DNA from: Mangrovibacter phragmitis
GTDB lineage: Bacteria > Pseudomonadota > Gammaproteobacteria > Enterobacterales > Enterobacteriaceae
Direction: 5' to 3'
DNA: 64,000 nucleotides
Assembly (NCBI RefSeq): GCF_001655675.1
Contig: NZ_LYRP01000001.1
Span: 868,001 to 932,000, forward strand
Below are positions 48,185 through 57,954 of the stretch, in pieces. The number at the start of each line of letters is the position of its first letter. Position 1 is the stretch's first letter. The notes below the pieces were generated by a model. That model ran no database searches and had not been told where the DNA came from. It worked only from the letters and a program-made list of their open reading frames with translations. The translations under genes were made by a program, and so were the position numbers.

Positions 48185-49975
48185 ATGGCAATATCTCCTT
48201 CATCCAATAGCACTGGCGTAACAACCTTTACCATTAAGGTTAATGGTAATGCAATTGACAGTTCTATTGGCATTATATCAATTCATATCCATTACAAAAT
48301 AAATCATATCGCATCTGCAGAGATAACTATTAGCGACGGTGATATAGCCTCGCAGAAATTTGATGTCAGCGATGCAGAAACCTTTAAACCAGGTTCAACC
48401 ATTTCTATTTCTGCAGGGTATGAAAGTGATGAAAAGAACATTTTCGACGGAATTATTATTGGTCATGGTATAGAAATAGCATCTGATAACAGCACATGCC
48501 TTAATATTGTTTGTAAAGATCAGGCGATTGCGATGACGATCGCCAAACATAGTCAGTGTTTTCTTGCAAAGTCTGACAGCAATATAATCAGTAGCCTTCT
48601 TGCCAATTACTCCAGTCTGACAAGTTCCGTAGGGAGTATTACTGATCCCCATGCTGAGTTGGTTCAGTTCAACAGCACTGACTGGGATTTTATTCTCACT
48701 CGTGCTGAAGCAAACGGTTTTGTTGTCACCAATCAATCCAATAAAGTGACCGTCAATAAGCCTTCGGTAAGTGGTTCAGCTGCGCTCATTGTCACATATG
48801 GAACTGATTTAATGTCATTTTCAGCAAAAGTGGACGCACGAAATCAATTGAGTAGTGTAACGGCAACCGCATGGGATTCTACCAAACAAGATATGGTTAC
48901 AGGCACAGGCCCGGTTCAATCTATTTCGGGTCAGGGTAATTTCACCAGCCAGGATTTAGCTAAAGTATTGGGTATCAGTGATTATACGTTGCAAACTGCG
49001 TCAACCATCAGTTCAGACTCGCTCACGAGCTGGGCTAATGGCCAGCAAGTGAAAGCAATGCTGAGCAAAGTACGCGGAAATGTCACTTTTCAGGGAAACG
49101 CAGACGCCAAAATTGACAGTTTAATTGAACTGGCTGGGGTTGGAGAACGTTATAATGGAACACACTATATTGGCGGTATTCACCACCGTATTGAAAAAGG
49201 CCAGTGGATTACCACGGCGGAACTGGGAATATCACCAATGTGGTCGGCAGAGCACCGTGACATTGGCGCACCACCTGCCTCGGGGTATTTACCTCCTGTT
49301 GATGGCCTGCAAATCGGGGTGGTAACTAAATTAGATGAAGACCCGGATTCAAATTACCGGGTTCAAATTAAAATACCCATATTAAATAGTGAAGCTAATT
49401 TAATATGGGCACGCTTAGCATCCTACTATGCATCTTCTGGCTATGGTAATTTTTTCATACCAGAAGTAGGAGACGAAGTTATTGTGGGCTGTATCAATCA
49501 GGACCCTGGCAATCCAATTATTCTGGGCTCACTGTACAGTAGTAAAAATAAGATGCCAGAGGATCTAACGGCTGAAAACTACATCAAGAGCATCGTAACC
49601 AAAAGCAAGCTGAAAGTTATATTTGATGATGAGAATATTGTGATGACGTTACAAACACCTAATGGCAATTCCATCGTGTTAAGCGATAAAGGTAAATCAA
49701 TCACTCTGACTGATCAAAACAGTAACTCAATTAGCTTAGGGGAAAGTGGTATTAGTATAACCAGTAGTAAAGATATCACTATCACAGCGAAGAACTCTGT
49801 CAGCGTTGAATCCACCAGTAATACAACCATCAAGGCTACTGGTGATGCACAAATATCAGGTCTTAATGTTTCAGCACAAGCCAATACGGGGTTAACGTTG
49901 AAAGGAAATGCAACGGCTGAACTATCCTGTTCGGGGATAACGACCATTAAAGGTGCGCTGGTTAAAATTAACTAA
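48185..49975 (+). CDS. VgrG-like spike protein (Afp8-like)
   Basis: A 596-residue fused hub-spike. Residues about 1-360 correspond to the gp27-like hub, an OB-fold gp5-like module follows (about 374-460: GVVTKLDEDPDSNYRVQIKI and FFIPEVGDEVIVGCINQDPG), and the last 100 residues form a repetitive beta-helix needle (SIVLSDKGKSITL, SISLGESGISIT, DITITAKNSVSV). No C-terminal effector domain is fused. The PAAR gene follows 23 bp later, so the tip and spike are made together. Confidence 0.93.
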   Translation: MAISPSSNSTGVTTFTIKVNGNAIDSSIGIISIHIHYKINHIASAEITISDGDIASQKFDVSDAETFKPGSTISISAGYESDEKNIFDGIIIGHGIEIASDNSTCLNIVCKDQAIAMTIAKHSQCFLAKSDSNIISSLLANYSSLTSSVGSITDPHAELVQFNSTDWDFILTRAEANGFVVTNQSNKVTVNKPSVSGSAALIVTYGTDLMSFSAKVDARNQLSSVTATAWDSTKQDMVTGTGPVQSISGQGNFTSQDLAKVLGISDYTLQTASTISSDSLTSWANGQQVKAMLSKVRGNVTFQGNADAKIDSLIELAGVGERYNGTHYIGGIHHRIEKGQWITTAELGISPMWSAEHRDIGAPPASGYLPPVDGLQIGVVTKLDEDPDSNYRVQIKIPILNSEANLIWARLASYYASSGYGNFFIPEVGDEVIVGCINQDPGNPIILGSLYSSKNKMPEDLTAENYIKSIVTKSKLKVIFDDENIVMTLQTPNGNSIVLSDKGKSITLTDQNSNSISLGESGISITSSKDITITAKNSVSVESTSNTTIKATGDAQISGLNVSAQANTGLTLKGNATAELSCSGITTIKGALVKIN

Positions 49976-49998
49976 CTGTTTCACAGCGGAGTTAACTT

Positions 49999-50298
49999 AT
50001 GCCTTTTGCAGCGAGAATTACCGACTTACAAATCTGCCCAATGGCAACCCCCGGGCTTCCCCCAGTGCCTCATGTTGGTGGCCCCATCATAGGACCTGGG
50101 GTACCAACTGTATTAATTGCCAACCTTCCGGCTGCAGTCCTTGGTGATAACTGCACCTGCGTGGGGCCACCCTCTACCATCATTAAAGGTTCAGCTACCG
50201 TAATGATTGGCGGCAAACCGGCTGCCCGAATGGGAGACACAACAGACCATGGGGGAACCATCACTTTAGGGTGCCCCACTGTCATTATTGGCGGTTAA
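49999..50298 (+). CDS. PAAR spike-tip protein (Afp10-like)
   Basis: A 99-residue stand-alone PAAR protein that caps the VgrG-like spike. It shows AARITDLQICPM, HVGGPIIGPG, DNCTCVGPPSTIIKGSATV and ARMGDTTDHGGTI, with the His/Cys residues expected to bind the tip metal. No effector extension is present, in contrast to the PAAR effector at 40383. It lies between the spike and gp25 genes. Confidence 0.94.
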   Translation: MPFAARITDLQICPMATPGLPPVPHVGGPIIGPGVPTVLIANLPAAVLGDNCTCVGPPSTIIKGSATVMIGGKPAARMGDTTDHGGTITLGCPTVIIGG

Positions 50299-50322
50299 AC
50301 CCCAAAAGGATGCACGCAATTT

Positions 50323-50772
50323 ATGGCAAACGACAACGCGTTTTTAGGGACCGGCTGGGCATTTCCACCCAGATTTGATGGTCCAAATCATGACGTGGTC
50401 ATGAGCTCTGATATTGAGGATATTGAACAGAGCTTAACAATTTTACTCTCCACAACCCCCGGAGAGCGCCCCATGGTGCCTGATTTTGGCTGCCGAATTA
50501 ATCAATTTGTATTTGAAGAACTCACGCAGACAGTACTGACGCAACTGGAGTCCGAAATTCGTCTGGCAATTTTATTTTTCGAATCACGTATCAATGTGGA
50601 GGATATCTATATTTTACCAGAGCAGATTTCGGGGAAATTACTCATTCAAATAGACTTTAGTGTTATCACCACCAATACGCGTAGCAACATGGTTTATCCA
50701 TTCTATTTAAACGAAGGCACATTGATATCCTCTCAATTACTGCCACTACCTGATAAATGGGATAAAGCATAA
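50323..50772 (+). CDS. gp25-like baseplate protein (Afp9-like)
   Basis: A 149-residue GPW/gp25 family protein, the lysozyme-like-fold element that joins the wedge to the first sheath ring. It contains the signature ILLSTTPGERPMVPDFGCRI followed by NQFVFEEL. Its last base overlaps the start of the baseplate-J gene (TAATG), giving coupled translation. Confidence 0.92.
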   Translation: MANDNAFLGTGWAFPPRFDGPNHDVVMSSDIEDIEQSLTILLSTTPGERPMVPDFGCRINQFVFEELTQTVLTQLESEIRLAILFFESRINVEDIYILPEQISGKLLIQIDFSVITTNTRSNMVYPFYLNEGTLISSQLLPLPDKWDKA

Positions 50773-53700
50773 TGACATCCCGACAGCAGCGGCTGGATGA
50801 TGCAATTAATGCATCTATGGTTAAACCACACGAGCTGAGTTTTGAACAGTTAATTTCCTGGGCGCAACAATTTGCTCAGCAGTTACCCTTTCGTAATCTG
50901 CGAGATCAGATTGAGGGTGACTGGGGAAGTTTATTTCAAAAAAGCGAAATTGTGGTATGTGCTGCAATATCAACCAGTAGTATCCGGCAGATTCAGGCAC
51001 AGTTTAAACATGCCATGGGCCAGAGTGAAGTCGTTACTGCTGAATTTCTGTTTGTCCTGCTAAAACGGTTACAGGCATGGTATCAGCACCTGCCTTCAAC
51101 CCCAGATACAGCATACCAGTTTAGGTACTATTTACTGCATGAATATCAATATCACCTTTCACTGCCACTTAGCCTGATGGTTAGCCGGTTGCCAGAGCAA
51201 TTCAGACACAATGTGCAAGAGCTGGATGAGTTATGGAAACTTGACCAACAAAAATTAGCTACTGCATCTCGTGCGTTGCAACATGATAGTTTTATTGACC
51301 ACATGCGCCATTGCTTTGCAAAAATAGTCTATGTCATCAAACAAATAAAAAAACACAGCCAGAAGGTATTACAAACTGCATTAATGCACCAGGATAATGC
51401 CCCACAACAGGCACTCTACTTTTCTTTTCTGAAATTATTTAAACTGGCTCAAAAAAAACTCAATACTTTTACTGAAAGACACTTGCAGTTTTATTACCAA
51501 CGAGTTCTGCAACAAGAAAAAAAACCTGCGGAAGATAATTCCATATATCTTAAGCTGTCATTAAACAGCCAAACTAAAAATACGATTAAGTTTGATCATG
51601 GAGCCGAATTCAGCCCTGGTGATGCTCCTGACTTTAGTCCAATCATTTATCGCAGTTGCTACCCGATTGAGATTACCAATGCCGAAGTATCGCATGTCTT
51701 CAACCTCACATTACAGCGTGACCCATTAGTTTCGCCCGAAAAAGAGACTGGTTTAGTGTGCGGAGTTAGTGGGCAAAAACTAAAAGTAACAGCGAACGCA
51801 ACGGGTGATAACTTCCCATTTGAACAACGCTTCAATATATTTAGCAATAAGCACAAACATGGTAATAACACACAACCAATGGGGCTTATAATTACTGACC
51901 CAATATTTTCCATGCAGCAAGGGAACCGTGTTATTAATATAGTGTTCCACCTCAAAGAGGTGCGCTCCAACATTATTTCTCAAGAATTACTGGCGGTTAG
52001 TGAAAATACTACAGAAGTATTAACAAGAGTTTTCAGTCTGTTACTCAACGTGCATGCACATCTGTTCGAAGATTGGGTAACCAGAATAAATGCCAGTAGC
52101 CTGGTAAAACAAGTTTCGGCAGAACAACTCAACGAGTTACAAAAATTAAAGCAGTCACAGAGAGTTTGGGTAGCTTATAAATTATTTTACTCACAGCTTG
52201 TACATTTTATTTGTTCAACGACAGATAAAGGCGAGCAATATGGTTTAGCTAAAATTGATTTCCTGTTTCGTGTTATTGGGCAGATAACAAGCCGGCGCTG
52301 TCTTTACAATGTTCCCTGGTTAACCGAAGCTGATATCAGTGAAATCCTCACTACTATAGAGCCACTTCTTACCGAAGAACCAACCGCTTACACCACCATA
52401 AAGGAGTTACTCAGTTACTCTCCCATTGCCGCTTTTTATCAACTCTTTCAGGGGGTATTTCAGATTGATGTTTCAACCGAAAATGGCTGGGAAACACTCA
52501 CTGACGTAGAGATTAATCCTTGCGAGTCACATGAATGCAAAATTGGATTAAAGGTAAAATGCAATATTGATACTGGCTTTAAGCCTGTCATTCCTGTGGA
52601 CGACAGTTTGCCACACAGCGCTTCACTAAAAATCACCCTGAAGCGGCAAAGTAATTGTTTCCCTTATGCAATATTCCGGGATTTTGAATTAGCAAAACTC
52701 GCAATAACAACTCAAGTGGCAGGGGTTACACAGATGCAGTTGTTTAACCCTGAAGGACAAGTGGACTCCGCACAACCCTTCTTCTTGTTTGGTTCACTCC
52801 CTTATATTGATGCTTACGCGGTAATTGCTAATGAAGAGATTGCCAGAAAAACTGTCAGCCAATTATCTCTGCACCTTGATTGGGGTGACTTGCCGCGGGG
52901 TTCAGATGGTTTTCAACAGTACTACGCTCAGTACCCTTACCATTACACTAATGCAAGTTTCCAGGTCACTCCGGAAGTGCTCAAAAATGGGCAATGGACT
53001 GAATTCGGCCCATCTCAATTACCCTTATTTACGCCCGGGAGTGGTGTGCTTCACCATGGTAGAGTTTTTCGGTTTACTAACATGAATAACTGTTATACCC
53101 CCGTTACCCATAGCTGGCCAAAAACACCTTACAGTAATCAGTCTGGCTTACGTAATGGGCTGTTTAAATTAAGGCTGACTGGCCCGGAATACGCATTTGG
53201 CCATAAAGATTATGCCCCTTTATTGAGTGACATACTGACTCATAACGTCACAAAGAAGCGTAAGAAGTCACTCCCCAACCCACCTTACACACCATTAGTT
53301 ACCCATATTTCTATAGATTATTCGGCAGAGTCAACAATTGACTTAATCAGTGCCAGTGACGATAACGCAATGCAAAGCAAAGTCGTTCATTTGCATCCTT
53401 TCGGTGAAAGGGTTATTTATCCGCGCGCGCAAACTCGCCAGCTTATGTGGCCACGATTCTTTCCTAATTATAAGGAGGACAGTCACTGCTTCATTGGCAT
53501 CACCGCCACAGAACTATCAGGCTATTTAAACCTGTTCTTTGTATTTGATGGAAGCTCAAAACTATTGATGCCTTATCCGTCAACTTCCTATACCTGGTAT
53601 TATCTGGTTGATAATGAATGGCATGCATTTAATCCTAACCAAATCATTCACGATACCACTCTCAACTTTCTTACTACCGGTATTGTTACCTTAGATATCC

Positions 53701-54737
53701 CGAGCGAAATTAATACCGGGCACAGCGTAATGCCATCGGGTTTGTTCTGGTTACGTGTCAGTACAAATAAAGGGGTTGACCATTACCCTGACTGCCTGCA
53801 TGTTGCCACGCATGTGGTGACCGTGGCTGGCAAAGGTGCGCCCCTGTCTGCGGACGGTGTCACTGTAATGCCTTTTTCTGCATGGCGCAGCACACCACGC
53901 AAGGCCAATTTGGCAACCATTGCCCAATTAAATGCAATGAAGAAAACACCTGAAATAGAAAGTGATCACGCATTTCAGGTACGCGTAAGCGAAAGTTTAC
54001 GCCATAAAGGTAAAGCCTTAACTCCCTGGGATTATGAACATCTGGTTCTGGAAAACTTCCCTGAAGTAGGATCCGTACACTGTTTTCCCACACGAACATT
54101 TTCTTCACAGTGCCCGGTGCCCGGACATGTACTCATTATCGTCACCCCGTTACATACCACTTGCGACCACTCGCCTTGTATACCAAAACAACTGGATTCA
54201 TCTTATCTTCTCAATATTCGGCGTTTTCTACTCGCCATTTCACGCCCGCAAGTACAAATAGAAGTACGGAATCCTGGATACGAAAAAATCCAGATTAGAT
54301 GCAAAGTCACCTTAAAAGAAGGTGTGAATCATGGCCCCGTATTGCGCAGGCTCGAATATGCCATAAAAACACAATTGTGCCCCTGGGAGCAGAATACGCT
54401 TAATACTGGTTTAGGATTCTGCTTATCACTCGAAAAGCTGAGTGCTTTTATACGCAGGCAAGAAGATGTTGTTGAGGTCAGTGCGTTATCAGCCCTGAAA
54501 ATCAGCGTGGATGACGATACTGACTATACATTGCTCGATAGTGCGGTAAATAGCCACCCCATCCGCGCGGCTTATCCATGGTATTTATTGATTCCTGTGG
54601 AGCATCACTACATTCAAATTTCCCCCGATAACCTTATTCATGACCCCGTGGCCGTTGGTATTGGTGAATTGGTGATCGGTGAACAGTTTATTGTCAGTAC
54701 ATCAACGACTTCGAATCAAAAAGGGACGAAAAAATAA
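50772..54737 (+). CDS. Giant baseplate-J-like wedge protein (Afp11-like)
   Basis: A 1321-residue baseplate protein. The C-terminal third carries the recognisable gpJ-like part: VSESLRHKGKALTPWDYEHL at about residue 1071-1090, LENFPEVGSVHCF and PGHVLIIVTP, then repeats of the J-type beta fold to ENTLNTGLGFCLSLEKLSAF. The N-terminal 450 residues are helical and Gln/Leu-rich without a recognised domain. It is longer than a phage J protein but of the size seen in eCIS. It overlaps gp25 and the following gene by one base each. It should form the main wedge ring with the protein at 55576. Confidence 0.85.
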   Translation: MTSRQQRLDDAINASMVKPHELSFEQLISWAQQFAQQLPFRNLRDQIEGDWGSLFQKSEIVVCAAISTSSIRQIQAQFKHAMGQSEVVTAEFLFVLLKRLQAWYQHLPSTPDTAYQFRYYLLHEYQYHLSLPLSLMVSRLPEQFRHNVQELDELWKLDQQKLATASRALQHDSFIDHMRHCFAKIVYVIKQIKKHSQKVLQTALMHQDNAPQQALYFSFLKLFKLAQKKLNTFTERHLQFYYQRVLQQEKKPAEDNSIYLKLSLNSQTKNTIKFDHGAEFSPGDAPDFSPIIYRSCYPIEITNAEVSHVFNLTLQRDPLVSPEKETGLVCGVSGQKLKVTANATGDNFPFEQRFNIFSNKHKHGNNTQPMGLIITDPIFSMQQGNRVINIVFHLKEVRSNIISQELLAVSENTTEVLTRVFSLLLNVHAHLFEDWVTRINASSLVKQVSAEQLNELQKLKQSQRVWVAYKLFYSQLVHFICSTTDKGEQYGLAKIDFLFRVIGQITSRRCLYNVPWLTEADISEILTTIEPLLTEEPTAYTTIKELLSYSPIAAFYQLFQGVFQIDVSTENGWETLTDVEINPCESHECKIGLKVKCNIDTGFKPVIPVDDSLPHSASLKITLKRQSNCFPYAIFRDFELAKLAITTQVAGVTQMQLFNPEGQVDSAQPFFLFGSLPYIDAYAVIANEEIARKTVSQLSLHLDWGDLPRGSDGFQQYYAQYPYHYTNASFQVTPEVLKNGQWTEFGPSQLPLFTPGSGVLHHGRVFRFTNMNNCYTPVTHSWPKTPYSNQSGLRNGLFKLRLTGPEYAFGHKDYAPLLSDILTHNVTKKRKKSLPNPPYTPLVTHISIDYSAESTIDLISASDDNAMQSKVVHLHPFGERVIYPRAQTRQLMWPRFFPNYKEDSHCFIGITATELSGYLNLFFVFDGSSKLLMPYPSTSYTWYYLVDNEWHAFNPNQIIHDTTLNFLTTGIVTLDIPSEINTGHSVMPSGLFWLRVSTNKGVDHYPDCLHVATHVVTVAGKGAPLSADGVTVMPFSAWRSTPRKANLATIAQLNAMKKTPEIESDHAFQVRVSESLRHKGKALTPWDYEHLVLENFPEVGSVHCFPTRTFSSQCPVPGHVLIIVTPLHTTCDHSPCIPKQLDSSYLLNIRRFLLAISRPQVQIEVRNPGYEKIQIRCKVTLKEGVNHGPVLRRLEYAIKTQLCPWEQNTLNTGLGFCLSLEKLSAFIRRQEDVVEVSALSALKISVDDDTDYTLLDSAVNSHPIRAAYPWYLLIPVEHHYIQISPDNLIHDPVAVGIGELVIGEQFIVSTSTTSNQKGTKK

Positions 54738-55567
54738 TGTCAAAACGTAATCGAAGTACGCTTAAGAACTATTTTCGTCATGGAACTATGCCGTCAGCGG
54801 AGCATTTTTCTGACTTGATTGATTCCTGTGTCAACCAAATTGACGAGGGGTTTATCAAGCCCCCAGAAACGGGGCTTCAGCTTAGAGCATTAGACCAGAA
54901 GCATCTGTTGAGCTTTTATCAACAAAATAGCCCTAATACCCCGCTATGGCATGTTGGGTTTGCCCCTCAGGATATTAATCTGCACATTTTTGCAAACCCA
55001 GAAGCCGATATAACAGATGATAACCCGGACAATACCGCGACAACACAGGCTATCAATCTCGCACTAACCCCTCAAGGTAATGTGGGAATCAATACAGCAA
55101 CCCCGAAACAAACTCTCGATGTCAATGGCACCGTTGCTTCGCAAGGAAGAATGGGCACCACACTCATTGAAACTCCTGTCCCAGCCGATGGTGAATGGCA
55201 CGACATTACTCCTGAGCTGGAAGGGTGCCATATGTTAGAAGTGGTGGCGGGAATTGGTATCCGACACAGTGGACGTTATGCGCTGGTTCATGCTGTCGCC
55301 ATTAATACCTGTGCCCCTAACAAGCACTGGTGGCAATGGCAGGATAAAAACCCCATTCATATGACGCAGGCTTACTTCCACTCTTCTGCAGATAAGATTC
55401 AATTACGCTGGCGGCAAAAAAACCATAAAGGCACAGTACGCCCCTATTTTTTACAAATTCGCACCAATACATCTTTTGGTGAAAATCAAATTATCCAGTA
55501 CCACATTACGCACTTATGGAATGACCAATTTATGCAGCGCTGCCAACAAACGGCTGCGGAGGATTAA
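54737..55567 (+). CDS. Fibre-like eCIS protein with tail-fibre motif
   Basis: A 276-residue protein starting MSKRNRSTLKNYFRHGTMPS. The first 60 residues look like a baseplate attachment helix (EHFSDLIDSCVNQIDEGFI). The phrase LTPQGNVGINTATPKQTLDVNG at about residue 111-132 is the GNVGIGTxxP-LDVNG motif common in trimeric tail fibres and adhesins. The C-terminal 140 residues (ECHMLEVVAG-like start, then HWWQWQDKNPIH) are beta-rich and could bind a receptor. No chaperone gene follows. Assigning it as the tail fibre is inference from motif and place. Confidence 0.6.
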   Translation: MSKRNRSTLKNYFRHGTMPSAEHFSDLIDSCVNQIDEGFIKPPETGLQLRALDQKHLLSFYQQNSPNTPLWHVGFAPQDINLHIFANPEADITDDNPDNTATTQAINLALTPQGNVGINTATPKQTLDVNGTVASQGRMGTTLIETPVPADGEWHDITPELEGCHMLEVVAGIGIRHSGRYALVHAVAINTCAPNKHWWQWQDKNPIHMTQAYFHSSADKIQLRWRQKNHKGTVRPYFLQIRTNTSFGENQIIQYHITHLWNDQFMQRCQQTAAED

Positions 55568-55575
55568 TCTGACGA

Positions 55576-57954
55576 ATGTCTAAGACTATTTCGAAAAAAC
55601 GCCATGGTGATAACCCGAATAGTTTTGAACATCTTTATCAACTTGGCCTGACGTATATCCAGCAGCTGAGTGGTCATATATGGACTGACTACAATACGCA
55701 TGATCCAGGTATGACTATCCTGGAGCAGGTTTGCTATACCCTGACGGACTTGATTTACCGGTGTGAGTTTGATGTCGCTGACTACCTGAGCGACACCTCC
55801 GGGAATATTGATTATCCGGCACATGGGTTAGCGTTAGCACAAGATATCATCCCGGCCTGCCCACAGCAGCCTGAGGAATACGAAGCATGGCTATTAACCC
55901 GGCTTCCTGAGCTCGACAAAGTGTGGTTTCGCTGGAGTGAAAACGCTCCGGGGCTTGGTATTTACACAATTAACGCCCAACTTAACCACTTTTACGCATT
56001 AAGCCAGTACCGTTCTGATGCCGGCAGCCATTCGTTTTATACCCAGCAACATGCCGCCCTCAGCCATATTCGCCGTGAGTTCTATCGTGTTCGTGCTCCA
56101 GGTGAAGACCTGGCAGATATTGCGTTAACCGGGCAGCGCCCCCTGACACTTACTGCAACCATTCATATTAGCGATGATGTTACTGATGTCACCTGGCTTA
56201 CTGCCAACCTCTACCACCGGATCAGCCTGTGGCTGGAATCGACTGTCCAGAACACACCTGTTTATGTGGTAAAAGAAGCGCTGCTCGCCGAAGATGGCAT
56301 TCAACAAATCGGGCAACTGCAATTTACCCAATACAACGATAATGCAGGCCACAGCACACCCATTCCTGTTGAAAATATTGCGCCCTTTTCTTATTTGAAA
56401 CTGCCGGAGTCTGCGGCTGATTCCGGTATTGAGATAATCCAGTTTCAGCACCCGGTGAATATCGACTACGCAGATCTTGCTATTCAACTTGAACAGATCC
56501 AATACTTGCGGCGTGCAGAACGGCTCAACACCACCAACGCGCCCATTCTGCCCGCGGGGCGCTATTTTGATTTCAGCCGTTATGAATCTATTCAAACCCT
56601 CTTCCCCAGAAACTACCATCTGGCACCGGGAATACCGAATCATTACAACGCGCAACAACAAGCTCAGCGCCATCAGCTACGCGGTTTTTTACTACTGTTT
56701 GACCAACTCATGGCCAATTTCTGTGATGACATAGCAGGGTTAAACACACTGTTTTCGTTGTCATTAGACTCAGAAGCAACCTACCACACGCATCTGTTAC
56801 AGGATGATGAGTTTCATAATATTGACCAGCATTATCCGCAAAATGCCCGTGCCCGGCTGGAGCACCTGCGCAAGAAATTTGATGATTACCCGGAGAGAAA
56901 AAACCGCATTTTTAATTATTTTCTTGCGCTTTACAGTGAGCGTTTTCCGGATTTTCTACACCGCCAGTTTAACCCTTATTTTTCTGCCGAAGAGGTGGAA
57001 AAACAGCTACTGAAATATAAACAGGCTTTTATCCTGAATATAACCACGATGACTAACGGCCGGGGGCTTGGTGATAATTTACTCCAGCCAGAGCACCAGG
57101 GCGGTTACAGCCAGCGCCTTTCGTTACTCATTGGGCTGTTTCCTCATGCGCTTTCACCTCTGGGCTACACCCATGCCATTACTCAGCATGCACTGGACCT
57201 GGTACCCAATGAACCCTGGTGCCAGAGTGATATTGGCAAGAAAATAGTGCAATTGCTCCCCCCAGAAATACTGGCAAGCCTGCAACCTGTGGCGGATAAC
57301 AACACGCAAGAAGGCGTGGATGAGGAGCAGGCCCGGAAAATGAAGTTAGCCATGCCCCTGTTCAGTGCGCAGACACTGCCCGACGTATTGCTGCAATTGG
57401 GTATTGACAACCGCAGGTACCGCCTGCTTCACCGTGCGGAACATAGTGATTACCAACTGTTTTTTAATGCCAGCGGTGAAGACCCACAGCAGTGGTTATA
57501 TATTGCCAGCCACAATAACAAACAACAGCTCACTCAGTTTTGCCACCAACTACAACGCTGGCTGATTCAGTTAAACCAAAACAGTGAAGGGCTGTATATT
57601 GTCGAACCTATTTTACTGCGTACCGAGGAAAATAACGCGTCATGGCGCGATTACGCCAACCGGGTAACGGTGGTATTTCCCGGCTACACCGCGCGCTTTA
57701 GTAACCTGAAGTTTCGTGAACAGGTTGAGCAATTAGTCATTGAAAACAGCCCGGCACACCTGCTGGTTCAGTGTCAGTGGCTTGATTTCTCTGCGTTCAG
57801 CCAATTTGAAACGCTGTATACCAGGTGGCGGCAGGCCAAATCCAGAGCATTGCAACGCAGAGAAAACCAACCGGAATGCGATGCCATTGCCAAACAGTTA
57901 TACCCGCTGATTCAACCCCCTCAGGATGCAACAAATGAGGCGTTGAAGATATGA
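55576..57954 (+). CDS. Baseplate wedge-like protein (Afp12-type)
   Basis: A 792-residue protein with the phrase WTDYNTHDPGMTILEQVCYT at about residue 35-54; the DPGxTxLE motif is shared with baseplate J proteins, and the following segment continues LTDLIYRCEFDVADYL. It is therefore a second wedge-type baseplate subunit, the Afp12 position. Further C-terminal parts are helical with no motif I recognise. It overlaps the tape-measure gene by four bases. Alternative roles such as fibre attachment cannot be excluded. Confidence 0.7.
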   Translation: MSKTISKKRHGDNPNSFEHLYQLGLTYIQQLSGHIWTDYNTHDPGMTILEQVCYTLTDLIYRCEFDVADYLSDTSGNIDYPAHGLALAQDIIPACPQQPEEYEAWLLTRLPELDKVWFRWSENAPGLGIYTINAQLNHFYALSQYRSDAGSHSFYTQQHAALSHIRREFYRVRAPGEDLADIALTGQRPLTLTATIHISDDVTDVTWLTANLYHRISLWLESTVQNTPVYVVKEALLAEDGIQQIGQLQFTQYNDNAGHSTPIPVENIAPFSYLKLPESAADSGIEIIQFQHPVNIDYADLAIQLEQIQYLRRAERLNTTNAPILPAGRYFDFSRYESIQTLFPRNYHLAPGIPNHYNAQQQAQRHQLRGFLLLFDQLMANFCDDIAGLNTLFSLSLDSEATYHTHLLQDDEFHNIDQHYPQNARARLEHLRKKFDDYPERKNRIFNYFLALYSERFPDFLHRQFNPYFSAEEVEKQLLKYKQAFILNITTMTNGRGLGDNLLQPEHQGGYSQRLSLLIGLFPHALSPLGYTHAITQHALDLVPNEPWCQSDIGKKIVQLLPPEILASLQPVADNNTQEGVDEEQARKMKLAMPLFSAQTLPDVLLQLGIDNRRYRLLHRAEHSDYQLFFNASGEDPQQWLYIASHNNKQQLTQFCHQLQRWLIQLNQNSEGLYIVEPILLRTEENNASWRDYANRVTVVFPGYTARFSNLKFREQVEQLVIENSPAHLLVQCQWLDFSAFSQFETLYTRWRQAKSRALQRRENQPECDAIAKQLYPLIQPPQDATNEALKI

